Assembly (NCBI GenBank): GCA_014859965.1
Contig: JACZKQ010000157.1
Span: 1 to 38,139 of the forward strand
Source of the DNA: Phycisphaerae bacterium
GTDB lineage: Bacteria; Planctomycetota; Phycisphaerae; Sedimentisphaerales; Anaerohalosphaeraceae
Length of the DNA stretch: 38,139 nucleotides
Direction of reading: 5' to 3'
Shown: one piece after another, positions 10,964-20,360 of the stretch
Position numbering within the stretch: the first letter of the stretch is position 1
Layout: each line of letters begins with the position of its first letter
Made by a program: the position numbers and the translations under genes
The notes under the pieces: model-generated
Told to the model about the DNA's origin: nothing
Seen by the model: only the letters and a program-made list of their open reading frames with translations
The model's database searches: none

Positions 10964-12751
10964 TCAATTCCCTTCGAGCCAGTGGCTCGCCAGCATTGCG
11001 AAATCCGCAAGGTCAACCCTGCCGCTCTTATCAATGTCCGCTCCGCCGCACCATGATGGCGCGTTACAGGGTGTTGGGCCTGTTTTCCTTAGCGCAAGAC
11101 TGTAATCACGCCCTGCGGCAATAGTGATAAAGCTTCCCAAGGGCGGCGTGATCTTAGCGGTACCGTCCCACCCCCAGCCGACGATACTGCCGTTGGACTT
11201 GAGAGCAAGACTGTACATCCAACCTGCGGCAATTGCGGTAAAGTCATTCCCAGCCATTGGCGTGGCCTGGCCGAAATCGTCCTGTCCCCAGCCGACAATA
11301 CTTCCGTCGGATCTGAGGGCGAGGCTGTGATAGTAACCCGCGGCGATGGCGACATAGTCATTCCCTGCCGGCGCGGCCTGACCGTACTCATTCCAGCCCC
11401 ATTCGACGATACTGCCGTCGGCCCTGAGAGCAAGACTATAATCCGAACCTGCTGCTGTAGCGATGAAGTCGTTTCCTGCCGGTGGCGTGGCCTGACCGTA
11501 ATTGTCCCGCCCCCAGCCAACAATGCTGCCGTCGGTCTTGAGGGCGAGGCTGTGGTTGCCACCTCCGGCAATAGCGATAAAGTCATTTCCTGCCGGTGGC
11601 GTGGCCTGACCAAAAGAGTTCCGCCCCCAGCCGACGATGCAGCCGTCGGCCTTGAGGGCGAGGCTATGATCGTAACCCACGGCAATGGCGGTATAATCAT
11701 TCCCTGCCGGCGGCGTGGTTTGACCGTAATAGTTCTCACCCCATGCGGCGATGCTGCCATCGGATTTAAGTACAAGGTTGTGACCTGCGCCCACAGCGAC
11801 GGCGAGATAGTTATTGCCCTCCGGCGGTGAAGCTTGCGCAAACTCGTTATCACCCCAGCCGACTACGCTGCTGTCGGCCTTGAGGGCGAGACTGTAATTG
11901 CCGCCTGCCGCAACGGCAATAAAGTCCTCTCCTGCCGGCGGCGTGGCCCGACCATCATCGTTCCACCCCCATCCGACGATACTGCCGTCGGCTCTAAGAG
12001 CAAGACTGTGGCCAGCACCTGCGACAATTGCGACATAATTGTTCCCTTCTGGCGGCGTGGCCCGGCCGGCGCCGTTGTAGCCCCATCCGACGATGCAGCC
12101 GTCTGACTTAAGAGCAAGACTGTAACGCCCACCTGCGGCGACGGCGATATAATCATATCCCGTCGGCGGTGAGGCCTGACCGTCATTGTTCAACCCCCAT
12201 CCCACAATACTGCCGTCGGCCTTGAGGGCAAGGCTGTGGTCGTATCCTGCGCAAATGGCAACATAATCCTTGCCTGCCGGAGGCGCGGCCTGACCGTAAT
12301 TGTTCCGCCCCCAGCCAACGATACTGCCGTCGGCCTTAAGGGCGAGACTGTGAAAATAACCTGCAGAAATGGCGACATAGTCATTCCCCGCCGGTGGTGC
12401 GGCCTGATTGACGCCGTTATAGCCCCATCCGACAATGCTGCCGTCGGCCTTGAGTGCAAGGCTGTGGCTACCGCCTGCGGCAACAGCGACAAAGTCATTG
12501 CCAGCCGGGGGCGTGGCCCGACGCTCCGCATTATAGCCCCACGCGACGATGCTACCGTCGCACTTAAGGGCAACACCATGATAATCGCCTGCGGCAATCT
12601 GTGTACTGCCGGTCAAAGGCGTATTGGGCAATCTTTGCAGACCCCAGCCGGCCACTTCGTGCCCCACGGCACGGGGAGCGAACAGATTCTGCCAAAGCAG
12701 ACATGCCGCGATCACGACGAAGACATGGGTACGGGGGGATGTGTTCTGCAC
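10964..12751 (-). CDS. Secreted RCC1-like repeat protein with dockerin-like C-terminus
   Basis: 595 residues: signal peptide (FVVIAACLLWQNLFAPRAVG), then 14 tandem units of about 38 residues from residue 51, each of the form VAIAAGxxHSLALKADGSIV followed by GWGxNxxGQATPPAGND, and a single dockerin-like EF hand at the end (DIDKSGRVDLADFAMLASHW). The units match the RCC1/BLIP-II beta-propeller pattern but are shorter than eukaryotic RCC1 blades; 14 would make two seven-bladed rings, which is inference. One unit (the eleventh, GWNEYGQAAPAGNDY) lacks one residue. Start is a GTG with AAGGGTG seven bases upstream. Extracellular or surface localisation is likely; function unknown. Confidence 0.85.
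   Translation of the reverse strand: MQNTSPRTHVFVVIAACLLWQNLFAPRAVGHEVAGWGLQRLPNTPLTGSTQIAAGDYHGVALKCDGSIVAWGYNAERRATPPAGNDFVAVAAGGSHSLALKADGSIVGWGYNGVNQAAPPAGNDYVAISAGYFHSLALKADGSIVGWGRNNYGQAAPPAGKDYVAICAGYDHSLALKADGSIVGWGLNNDGQASPPTGYDYIAVAAGGRYSLALKSDGCIVGWGYNGAGRATPPEGNNYVAIVAGAGHSLALRADGSIVGWGWNDDGRATPPAGEDFIAVAAGGNYSLALKADSSVVGWGDNEFAQASPPEGNNYLAVAVGAGHNLVLKSDGSIAAWGENYYGQTTPPAGNDYTAIAVGYDHSLALKADGCIVGWGRNSFGQATPPAGNDFIAIAGGGNHSLALKTDGSIVGWGRDNYGQATPPAGNDFIATAAGSDYSLALRADGSIVEWGWNEYGQAAPAGNDYVAIAAGYYHSLALRSDGSIVGWGQDDFGQATPMAGNDFTAIAAGWMYSLALKSNGSIVGWGWDGTAKITPPLGSFITIAAGRDYSLALRKTGPTPCNAPSWCGGADIDKSGRVDLADFAMLASHWLEGN
11088..12601 (-). repeat. Tandem 114-bp coding repeats (14 units)
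   Basis: DNA counterpart of the 38-residue units of the RCC1-like protein. The units are similar enough that several antisense and shifted frames stay open across them; those frames are artefacts of the repeat. Units differ at many silent and replacement positions, so the expansion is not very recent. Confidence 0.9.
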
Positions 12752-12837
12752 TGATCACCCTTTCAAAATTGTCAGCTAATCAGTCGCCGAGCAAAACCTG
12801 TGCAAACAAGCCGATGCTGACCGCGCCATTTTTGAAG

Positions 12838-12863
12838 GGAGAACCGAAACGAACAGGTTCTCC
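12838..12863 (-). other. Hairpin in the leader of the RCC1-like gene
   Basis: GGAGAACC (12838-12845) and GGTTCTCC (12856-12863) form a perfect 8-bp stem with a 10-base loop. It lies between the promoter at 12884-12913 and the GTG at 12751. There is no T run after it on the minus strand, so it is not a classical terminator. It may stabilise the message or be incidental. Confidence 0.5.
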
Positions 12864-12883
12864 TCCTGCCAAACTATATGCCA

Positions 12884-12913
12884 ATTATAGCATAGGTTCA
12901 CCATGAGAAACAA
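12884..12913 (-). promoter_or_regulatory. Promoter of the RCC1-like gene, extended -10 type
   Basis: Minus strand TATAAT (complement of 12884-12889) preceded by TGC, giving the extended -10 form TGCTATAAT. The -35 is a poor TTGTTT (complement of 12908-12913) at 18 bases. The implied leader is about 125 bases. Confidence 0.65.
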
Positions 12914-12987
12914 GAAAAAAATCCCTTAAACTCAGCAGTTTTCAGTGTGCCAAGCACTGCCAGGGCCGGGGCCCGCCGTGCGTCGAG

Positions 12988-13004
12988 GGCAAGGATGCCT
13001 TGCC
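12988..13004 (-). other. Perfect hairpin just past the xylulokinase stop
   Basis: GGCAAGG (12988-12994), ATG loop, CCTTGCC (12998-13004). It starts 8 bases after the stop codon of the kinase gene in the direction of transcription. There is no T tract on the minus strand, so a terminator role is doubtful; it may act as a 3' end stabiliser. Confidence 0.35.
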
Positions 13005-13012
13005 TTAAAAGA

Positions 13013-14500
13013 TCATACCTTTAGTTGGGAGTCGAGGGCCTTTTGCCAGGTTGTGTAGGCTTCTTTATAGGCGGCGGCCTGGGCCGGGTCGGACTCGATG
13101 GTCTTGGTTCGCTTCAAACCCGTGAAGGCGGCCGCAAAGTCCTTGTAGACGCCTGCCCCGACGCCTGCGCCGCGGGCAGCCCCTTGCGAGCCGTCGGTAT
13201 TGTAGAGTTCGACGCGGGCTCCGGTTACGGTGGCGAACGCCGATGCAAAGAGGGGGCTCAGGAACATGTTCGCCGAACCCGCCCGAACGGTGTCGATCGC
13301 TACGCCCATGTCTCGCATGATTTCCAGGCCGTAGTTGAGGGCGAAGACGATGCCTTCCTGTGCCGCCCGCAGCATATGCGCCCTGGTGTGCACGTTGAAG
13401 TTCAGGCCGCGAATCGACGCGCCGATGTTGTTGTTCTCGAGCGTGCGTTCGGCGCCGTTGCCGAACGGCAGAATCGTGAGCCCGGCGGACCCCACCGGAA
13501 CCGTCGCCGCCTGGGCATTCATCTGCGCGTAGTCCTCGCCGGGATTGGCGACATTGTGCTTGAGCCAGCTATTGAGAATGCCCGTGCCATTGAGGCAGAG
13601 CAGGACGCCGTTGCGATGGGCCTTCGCCGTATTGTTGACATGGACAAACGTATTGACCCGCGACCTGGGATCGTAATTCGGCTTGTCGCCGATGCCGTAG
13701 ACGACACCGGAGGTGCCGGCCGTGGCGGCGATCTCGCCGGGGTTGAGGACGTTCAGGGAAAACGCATTGTTGGGCTGATCCCCGGCGCGGTAGGCGATGG
13801 GCGTGCCGGCCTTGAGGCCTAACTCGGCGGCGGCGGCCGCGGTCAGTTCGCCCTGATTGCTGAAGGTGTCGACGGTGGGGGCGAGGAGGTCGGGCGAGAT
13901 GCCGAGTGCGTCGAGGACGATGTCGGCTGTCTTCGATTCTTTGAAGTCCCACAGGATGCCTTCGGACAGGCCCGACACCGTCGTGACGATGCGGTCGGTC
14001 ATCTTCATGGCGATGTAGTCGCCGGGCAGCATGACCTTGTCGATCTGCTTGTAAGTATCCGGCTCGTTTTGCTTCACCCAGCCGAGCTTAGCCGCGGTGA
14101 AGTTGCCGGGATGGTTGAGCAGATGCTCCAGGCACGTGTCCGGACCGATCTTCTCGGCGGCGCGGCGGCCGACCTCCACTGCGCGGCTGTCGCACCAGAT
14201 GATCGACGGCCGCAGAACGTGCCTGTTCCTGTCAACGCAGACCAGTCCGTGCATCTGATAGGTGATTCCAATGGCGGCAATGTCCGCGGGGTTCACCCCG
14301 GCGGCGAGGATCTCCGCGGTCGCCGCTTTGAGGTTCTGCCACCAGCTTTCCGGATGCTGCTCGGCCCAGCCGTCCTTCGGGCTTAGAATTTCCATCTCCT
14401 TCCGGGGGCAGGTGGCGCTGGCGGCGACCTGCTGGGTCCCGGCGTCCATGAGCGTGGCCTTGATCGAGGAGGTTCCAATGTCATATCCGAGCAAATACAT
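13013..14500 (-). CDS. xylB: Xylulokinase (FGGY carbohydrate kinase)
   Basis: Cytosolic kinase that phosphorylates D-xylulose to xylulose 5-phosphate for the pentose phosphate pathway. The N-terminal ATPase fold begins YLLGYDIGTSSIKATLMD; the substrate segment has TYQMHGLV and IIWCDSRAVE; the catalytic Asp is in AGDQPNNAF (residue 241 from this start), followed by TAGTSGVVYG and the late FGGY signature region (GSANMFLSPLFASAF, then YNTDGSQGAARGAG). Length of 495 residues fits the family. I prefer the second ATG (14500), which has AGGG nine bases upstream; for the ATG at 14509 that AGGG abuts the codon. No xylose isomerase or regulator is adjacent, so substrate assignment rests on sequence only; a related pentulose kinase is possible. 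Confidence 0.9.
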   Translation of the reverse strand: MYLLGYDIGTSSIKATLMDAGTQQVAASATCPRKEMEILSPKDGWAEQHPESWWQNLKAATAEILAAGVNPADIAAIGITYQMHGLVCVDRNRHVLRPSIIWCDSRAVEVGRRAAEKIGPDTCLEHLLNHPGNFTAAKLGWVKQNEPDTYKQIDKVMLPGDYIAMKMTDRIVTTVSGLSEGILWDFKESKTADIVLDALGISPDLLAPTVDTFSNQGELTAAAAAELGLKAGTPIAYRAGDQPNNAFSLNVLNPGEIAATAGTSGVVYGIGDKPNYDPRSRVNTFVHVNNTAKAHRNGVLLCLNGTGILNSWLKHNVANPGEDYAQMNAQAATVPVGSAGLTILPFGNGAERTLENNNIGASIRGLNFNVHTRAHMLRAAQEGIVFALNYGLEIMRDMGVAIDTVRAGSANMFLSPLFASAFATVTGARVELYNTDGSQGAARGAGVGAGVYKDFAAAFTGLKRTKTIESDPAQAAAYKEAYTTWQKALDSQLKV

Positions 14501-14547
14501 GGCGTTCATCCCTAAAAGCGAATTGATATTATAACCGACGGCTGCTG

Positions 14548-14576
14548 AGTATCGTGCTTCGCGGGCGGATTGTCAA
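14548..14576 (-). promoter_or_regulatory. Promoter of the xylulokinase gene
   Basis: Minus strand TTGACA (complement of 14571-14576), 17 bases, GATACT (complement of 14548-14553). The predicted leader is about 40 bases. The same spacing and GATA-type -10 recur upstream of the metal operon and the Hcp-like gene. Confidence 0.78.
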
Positions 14577-14686
14577 GCAGGCATAACAAGAATGTCACAT
14601 GTCAAGTGGAATTGTCCCCGCGCGGGCGCCGCGCATGCACCGAAGGGCGCGATGATGCGGACTGCGGCGCAAAGCCACCTGCGGGC

Positions 14687-17600
14687 TCACCGGCCGGGAC
14701 TCGGCGGCGCCGCCTGCCAGTTGACAACGTCATTGCCGTAATGGGCGGCGTTGACCCGCGTTAACGACTGTCCCTGGCCGTCCGGTGATGCAGGCCAGGG
14801 GTCGTCGCCTGCGGGGTGGGCGCCGTCGCTGTAGACTACACGGTCAACGCGGATGTACTGGCGGCGGCCGAGATTATCGACATCCCCCGGAAGCGACAGT
14901 TGGATCTGTTCGCCGGCGTTGCTCAGCGAGCCGTTCATCCATTCCAAGATCTGTGTGCCTGCCGGCGCGCCGAACTCGGCCTCGAAAGCAGCCCGGTTCT
15001 GGACCAGCAAAATGCGCTCGCCAGCGGCCATAAGAACGGGCGCCGGATTCAGCACCATATCGATTCCATTATCGTCGGTGAATTTCCATGGTTCGCCGGT
15101 CGCATAATCGTACAAAGCCACTGGCGAGGCGCTGATGTTCAGCAACTCGACGTACTCGGCCTCGGCGGAGTTCGCAGGGTGATACATAATTTCACTGATG
15201 ACCACCGGGCCCACGGCGGGGTAAGCGTTGGGACCGCCAGGGGTGTCTGTACTCATAGCGACAAAGTTGTATGCCCCGGTGCTCTTGCGGTATCGGCCGA
15301 ACGCGACATCAGCCAGGGACGCGCCGAACGATTCGCTCTTGCGCCAGCCGGTCAGTTCGCCTCCGAAGCCGCCGGACAGATACACGGTCTCGCCGTTCTG
15401 GCTCAAAGCGAATGGCGTGCGGCAGCCCGGGTCGGCCGGATTGTTGAAGTGAAGAGTTTCGTAAAAGACGATGTACCCGTGCGGCGCCAGCGTTGTGCCG
15501 TCGGCAATGCGGTACTTCATGAGATCGGAATCAGTGGCGCCGCGGTCGCTGAGAAACCAGCCGCCAATGGCGATTTCCCGGTCGGTGGTATTGTGCAATT
15601 CAATCCAGTCGCCCAGCGGAGTATTGGAATGCGCCAGCAGTTCATTTATCACAATGTCGTCCAGATTGGGCCCATCGTCCCGACCGCCCGGCGAACCGCC
15701 GATGAAGGTGCTTGCCTTCCATGTCTTCTTCTCGCCCCACAAGGCCGGGTCGATCGCTGCCGGGTCGCTGACAGTAAGTGAAAAGCCTCCGCCGTCGGTA
15801 ATGTCGAACCAGCCGTCCGAATAGCGGAAGTCATGAATCGTTGAGCCCGCTGCGTCGGCGAGCCGTATTCGTTCGCCGCTGTTGTCCAGCGCCCCGGTGT
15901 ATTCGCCGGCGACGTTGAGGTCCGTGCCGTAAACGTTTTCAAATTCGGTGCGGTCGGCGACCACGAGTGTGTACGCGCCCGGATTCAAAATCAGCGAAGG
16001 AAAAGTGAATCGCACGCCGTTTGTGAACGAGACATAAGCAAGGTCGATGGCTTCACTGCCGATATTCTGAAGTTCGATATACTCGACTTGCCCCTCCGCG
16101 GGGTGGTACATCAGTTCGGTGATGCGAAGATGCTCGCGGACCGGCCCGACGGCGAACAGTGTCTCGCTCAGTGCCGACCAGGTGCCGGCGTCGCGAACGC
16201 GGGCCTTGACGGGTGTGCTGTGAGACAATACCACGGCCGAGTTGTAGACCATGGCCGTCCCAGAGACATCGGGCGGCGTCTGGTCGTCCGTTCCGGCAAC
16301 CAGTTCGGCGGAAATCAGGAAGTCCGTGCTCATGTGGGTTTTGTTCAGTCCGCGTATCGCAAGGATGTTCTTGCCGCTCCTGAACGTGGCGTGCTGCGTG
16401 ACAATGAAGTCATCGAACCCGGTGGCCTCGTGCGAAATCGTGGCCCACGGGTTTTCTGTGACGCCGGGACTTCTGGCGATTTCAAAGCCGTTGAGATAAG
16501 CAACGAACCCGTCGTCATACCGCATGCGAAGCTTTATGAACGACGCGCCCGCCAGTTCGGCAGGGTCGGCGACAAACGGTATCCGTATGTAAGCGATCGC
16601 GTGCCCGGTGTAGTACATGAGGCTCTTGACGTCATAGCTGATCCACGGAAGATACTGCGGATCCGTATCATAGCCGACGCCGCCCGTTTTGCCTTGTATA
16701 TAGTTGCCATGCGTCCACGCGGAGTCGTCGAAGGGCTCATTGCCGCCGGTCCACGCCGCCGCCGGTTCGTTGCCGATCCAGATGTTCTTGGGCGCGCTTT
16801 CGGCGACCAGCACCCGATTGGACGCCGGATTCGAAGCCGCCGCCGTGCGGGGGTCGGCGCCGTCGAGCGTGTAGTAAATCGTGCCCGCGCCGTTCGGATT
16901 GAGCATCGTCAGGGTGCTGCCCGACGGTGCATAGCCGCCATGCTGAGCCGCACCATTGACCCGGTACAGCGGCGGATTAATCGCCGGATACAGGGCGTTG
17001 GCGCGGAGCAGGTTTATGAGTGCGAAGGAGTTGGCAGTATCGTAAATAGCGGGAATGTAGTTGTTGATGACGTTGTCGCGCTCCAGCAGCCATGAATCTT
17101 CTCGCGTAAAGTAAAACGCCGGGCCGTGTGGCGCGGGCGGATAGTGCAAATGATTCACGTCGTCGAGCGGATTCGGCTGACTGATCGTATTGCCGTAGGG
17201 CGTGCTCACCTGGGTATCGCCCCAGCGGGCGCTCTCGGCGACGATCGCCCTGTCGATCATGTCGGCGATGCTGCGGTATCTGCTTTGTGAGGCCGCCTGA
17301 CTGAGCGCGCCGTCGTTGAAGCAGTGCTTGTGTACACGGTCGGCGAACAGCAGCCGAAACTCGCTGCTGGTGCGCATTTTCTGAAAAACGCTGCCGGCCC
17401 CGCCCGTACTGTTGATGCGTGCAGCGGCCCGGCCGTGATAATCCAGGACGATCTCCTGATCCCAGACCAGGAAGCGGAACCTGCCGTCGCCGCTGACGGT
17501 ATTGACTCCGGCATATCCGTTGTGTACGGGCCAATCCTCGGCATCGGCATAAAGGTGCAGAAGAATGTAGTCGGCGAAATTCTCGACGTCCAGATACTGT

Positions 17601-20257
17601 TGCATCTCCGCATAGCCGCCGGCCGAGGAGGGATCAATCGCCATCATTGCATTCCACCGCGCCGGAGGCGATGCAAAGTCCGCATTAATCTGCCAGTCGT
17701 CGGCGCGGCCGCCGAGGTGGTCCGCAAAGAAGTCGGGCGCCAGACGTTCGGTCAGATTATGAAGGCCGAAGTAGAGGCCATTCACGTAAACATGCACGAA
17801 ACTGCCATGGCTGGACGGCTGGCCCATGTCGCCCAGGCTCTCCTTCATCCAGACGTCGCGGGTGTACTGCGAGTCGTTGGGGCGATAGCGTGTCGGGTCC
17901 CACGAGACGAGTCCCCATGAGTCGGTGAAGCAGGCCCGTAGCACAAGCTGATTGAACTGCTCGACGTCGCTGCCCGCGAAAAGCGGATACTTAAGCTTCG
18001 CCGATCCGTACAGCGAGGTGAAGGTCACCCGCAGCGAGTGTTTCTGCATGCGGGCAGGGCGGCGGCTCGCGTTGCCGTGAACCTCGATCTTGCAGTCCTC
18101 CTGGAAGCCGTCGGCGCCGCTCGGCAGGATGTATTCCATCGAGCACTTGCGTTCCCAGCGACTCAGCGGATTGGCGTAGATGCCGCGCGTATCGCTGATA
18201 AAATCATCCGGGGCCATCGATATGGACACGGTCGGGATGTCGAGCAAAGCCTCCTGCACCGAGTAGCCCGGCAGGGTGCTGTTCACAACGCGCGGGTCCA
18301 TCTCGTAGTCGGCCGGCACGATGGCGCCGGCATCCGAGCTGTAGCCCCAGTGGGCGGGCCATCCCGCCGGATCGCGGGGCTGCAAGGCGACATCATTTAC
18401 AAAAATGTAGCTGTGTGTGGCGACTTTCGACGCACGCCAGCCGGGCTTGAACGCAACCGATCGCACGAGGGCGGTTGTCGCCACGGCGACGGGCGTATCG
18501 GGGTCGTAGATCAGGCCGTTCTGCTCGCCGGGCTCCGAGCCGTCGAGCGTATAGCGTATCACCGCGCCCGGCGTCTCGCAGGAAATCCAAAGCTCGAACG
18601 GCTCATCATAAAACCCCCGCTTATGGCTGTGCGACGGCTTATCCGTGAAGCCGAGAAACGCCTGCTGGTTGGCCGCTCCGGGCGTGGGCAGGGCGAAATA
18701 GCGGTAAGCGCCATGCCACATCCCGTAGCTGATATCCGCCTGCTGCGGAGGAAATGCCGGCCCGTACTCATGAACCACTCTGCCGCCGGGCGACACGAGC
18801 GCCAGGTACTCGCCGTCCCGGCTGAGGGCGAAATTCGTGTGCAGATAGCCTTTTGAATCCACGTAATCGTCCGTGCTCTGACCGGAAGCAAAAACGATGA
18901 GATACCCTCCGCCCGCGAGCACCGCGTGCGGCGGAAACGGCCACTTCCTCAGGTTGTCGGCGTCGTCGGTAAGATACCAGCCCGCCAGCGTGACGGCCTG
19001 TGTATCCGCATTGTACAGTTCGATCCAGTCGGAAGGGTTGCCGTCGCCGTCCCGCAGCGATTCTTGATTGGACGCGACGAATTCATTGATTAGGATCTGC
19101 GAATGCTCGATCAGCCAGTTTTCCGAGAGTATCGCAAAGTCATTGCCCGCGACATTGCCGCTTGCGTCCAGGTCCGCACAATAGTCCTGCCCGACGCATT
19201 CGGGCGCATCGAGCCATTGAGCGGCAAGTATACACAAGTCATCAAGATCGATATACCCGTCGCCGTTGATGTCGCCCTGCAGGGGGGCCTGTGCGTCGAT
19301 GGTGATCACATGTTCAGAGGTCTTTGCATCGTTCGGGCCGGCGCCCGGCCCGGCGTCCGGGCCGTCCGAGACGTACAGCGCCAATTCGTACGCCCCAGGC
19401 AGTGGAAACAAGGCGGTGATATCCTCCACGTCCGCCGAAACCGGCTCCAGGGTGATCGGCGCCGGGCCGCTGATCTGCACCCATCGATACGTCAGACCAT
19501 ACGATTCGCCCGCTAACGGATTCGCCGGGTCGCAGCCCTGCTCGTAAGGTTTGCCGTCGTCGGTCACGTTAGCATCGATGAAGACGGACGTGTTCGTCCT
19601 GGCCACGATGACACCTGGGGCCCCAATCACAGGCGGGGCATTGTAACAGGGATTCTCCGCCTCAAGGATAAGTCCGTTGACAAAGGCCCAGTGCGGCCCG
19701 CCGTCAAACGCGCCGCGGGCGCTTTGGAGAACGATCGTGCCCGTTACATCGCTGACCGCCGTTCCCGTGTACTTGCAGTCGTCCGCTGAAGTGGGGGCGA
19801 TTCCGCCGTCAAAGTACGTCTCAAACAGCGGCGCGCCGTTGGCGGTCCACACGGCATGACGCGGTCCTCCGCTGACGGCGTCATACGCGTACATGATAAC
19901 GTTGTATGCTGTGCCGCTCTGCAGGCCGGAAAGCGTGATCCGCACATCGGAGGCGTTGCCGAAGACAAAGTCCCGCAGGACCTGCTCCAGATCGATCCCC
20001 GTCGGCACGTCTCGCCGACGATCGGCAAGAGCCCCCTGGAAGAAAATGGTCACGCCGCCGGCGCTCGCCGGATTGCCGCTCAGGACGAACGAAGTGAAGC
20101 CGCCTTCGGTGGTTGCGGGGGAGTTCGCCTGGCTGGTGTTAACGTCCAGCTTGAGCACGGTCTGCTGACCGGCGGCCGGCCCCGCACAGACCACCGCAAA
20201 AAGAAACCATGCCGCACAGAGACCTGAACCGATGTGTCCGCCCACCCTGCCTCTCAA
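14687..20257 (-). CDS. Giant secreted CotH-kinase-domain protein with four lamin-tail domains and a dockerin-like module
   Basis: 1856 residues. Order: signal peptide (1-30); an N-terminal beta domain (34-200) shared with the LamG protein next door; a PKD-like domain (206-322); two dockerin-like EF hands (GDINGDGYIDLDDLCILAAQ at 328, then ADLDASGNVAGNDFAIL at 361); lamin-tail 1 (387-500, ILINEFVASN); a chitobiase C-terminal-like domain (540-620, VIRYTLDGSEP); a CotH-like region (674-1010, with KIEVHGNASRR and EDWPVHNG then FLVWDQEIVL); a second chitobiase-like stretch (1107-1150); a jelly-roll-like part with RYDDGFVAYLNGFEIARS (1155-1322); lamin-tails 2-4 (1376-1490, 1533-1660, 1685-1845). 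CotH domains in spores act as protein kinases; activity here is untested. Start is a TTG with GAGGTG five bases upstream. It ends abruptly after lamin-tail 4 with no sorting motif. Likely surface or matrix protein. Confidence 0.9.
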   Translation of the reverse strand: MRGRVGGHIGSGLCAAWFLFAVVCAGPAAGQQTVLKLDVNTSQANSPATTEGGFTSFVLSGNPASAGGVTIFFQGALADRRRDVPTGIDLEQVLRDFVFGNASDVRITLSGLQSGTAYNVIMYAYDAVSGGPRHAVWTANGAPLFETYFDGGIAPTSADDCKYTGTAVSDVTGTIVLQSARGAFDGGPHWAFVNGLILEAENPCYNAPPVIGAPGVIVARTNTSVFIDANVTDDGKPYEQGCDPANPLAGESYGLTYRWVQISGPAPITLEPVSADVEDITALFPLPGAYELALYVSDGPDAGPGAGPNDAKTSEHVITIDAQAPLQGDINGDGYIDLDDLCILAAQWLDAPECVGQDYCADLDASGNVAGNDFAILSENWLIEHSQILINEFVASNQESLRDGDGNPSDWIELYNADTQAVTLAGWYLTDDADNLRKWPFPPHAVLAGGGYLIVFASGQSTDDYVDSKGYLHTNFALSRDGEYLALVSPGGRVVHEYGPAFPPQQADISYGMWHGAYRYFALPTPGAANQQAFLGFTDKPSHSHKRGFYDEPFELWISCETPGAVIRYTLDGSEPGEQNGLIYDPDTPVAVATTALVRSVAFKPGWRASKVATHSYIFVNDVALQPRDPAGWPAHWGYSSDAGAIVPADYEMDPRVVNSTLPGYSVQEALLDIPTVSISMAPDDFISDTRGIYANPLSRWERKCSMEYILPSGADGFQEDCKIEVHGNASRRPARMQKHSLRVTFTSLYGSAKLKYPLFAGSDVEQFNQLVLRACFTDSWGLVSWDPTRYRPNDSQYTRDVWMKESLGDMGQPSSHGSFVHVYVNGLYFGLHNLTERLAPDFFADHLGGRADDWQINADFASPPARWNAMMAIDPSSAGGYAEMQQYLDVENFADYILLHLYADAEDWPVHNGYAGVNTVSGDGRFRFLVWDQEIVLDYHGRAAARINSTGGAGSVFQKMRTSSEFRLLFADRVHKHCFNDGALSQAASQSRYRSIADMIDRAIVAESARWGDTQVSTPYGNTISQPNPLDDVNHLHYPPAPHGPAFYFTREDSWLLERDNVINNYIPAIYDTANSFALINLLRANALYPAINPPLYRVNGAAQHGGYAPSGSTLTMLNPNGAGTIYYTLDGADPRTAAASNPASNRVLVAESAPKNIWIGNEPAAAWTGGNEPFDDSAWTHGNYIQGKTGGVGYDTDPQYLPWISYDVKSLMYYTGHAIAYIRIPFVADPAELAGASFIKLRMRYDDGFVAYLNGFEIARSPGVTENPWATISHEATGFDDFIVTQHATFRSGKNILAIRGLNKTHMSTDFLISAELVAGTDDQTPPDVSGTAMVYNSAVVLSHSTPVKARVRDAGTWSALSETLFAVGPVREHLRITELMYHPAEGQVEYIELQNIGSEAIDLAYVSFTNGVRFTFPSLILNPGAYTLVVADRTEFENVYGTDLNVAGEYTGALDNSGERIRLADAAGSTIHDFRYSDGWFDITDGGGFSLTVSDPAAIDPALWGEKKTWKASTFIGGSPGGRDDGPNLDDIVINELLAHSNTPLGDWIELHNTTDREIAIGGWFLSDRGATDSDLMKYRIADGTTLAPHGYIVFYETLHFNNPADPGCRTPFALSQNGETVYLSGGFGGELTGWRKSESFGASLADVAFGRYRKSTGAYNFVAMSTDTPGGPNAYPAVGPVVISEIMYHPANSAEAEYVELLNISASPVALYDYATGEPWKFTDDNGIDMVLNPAPVLMAAGERILLVQNRAAFEAEFGAPAGTQILEWMNGSLSNAGEQIQLSLPGDVDNLGRRQYIRVDRVVYSDGAHPAGDDPWPASPDGQGQSLTRVNAAHYGNDVVNWQAAPPSPGR

Positions 20258-20294
20258 ATCGTCACCTCAGATAGCTGCCGTCCACAAATGAGAC

Positions 20295-20336
20295 AAAAAG
20301 TCCGGACGCCGCCGAAACACACGCTGCGTCCGGACT
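20295..20336 (-). terminator. Rho-independent terminator after the LamG gene
   Basis: AGTCCGGACGC (20299-20309) and GCGTCCGGACT (20326-20336) form a perfect 11-bp stem with a 16-base loop; read on the minus strand it is followed by TTTTT. It lies between the LamG gene and the CotH gene, so the two related genes are probably separate transcripts or partially coupled by read-through. Confidence 0.9.
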
Positions 20337-20360
20337 ATCATTTACTTCAAAACCTCAGTG

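Noticed and set aside
11089..12754. Several open frames on both strands across the RCC1-like gene, and a first impression of a CRISPR-like array
   Set aside because: The 114-bp periodicity is coding and keeps stops out of other frames. Units are contiguous with no unique spacers, so it is not CRISPR.
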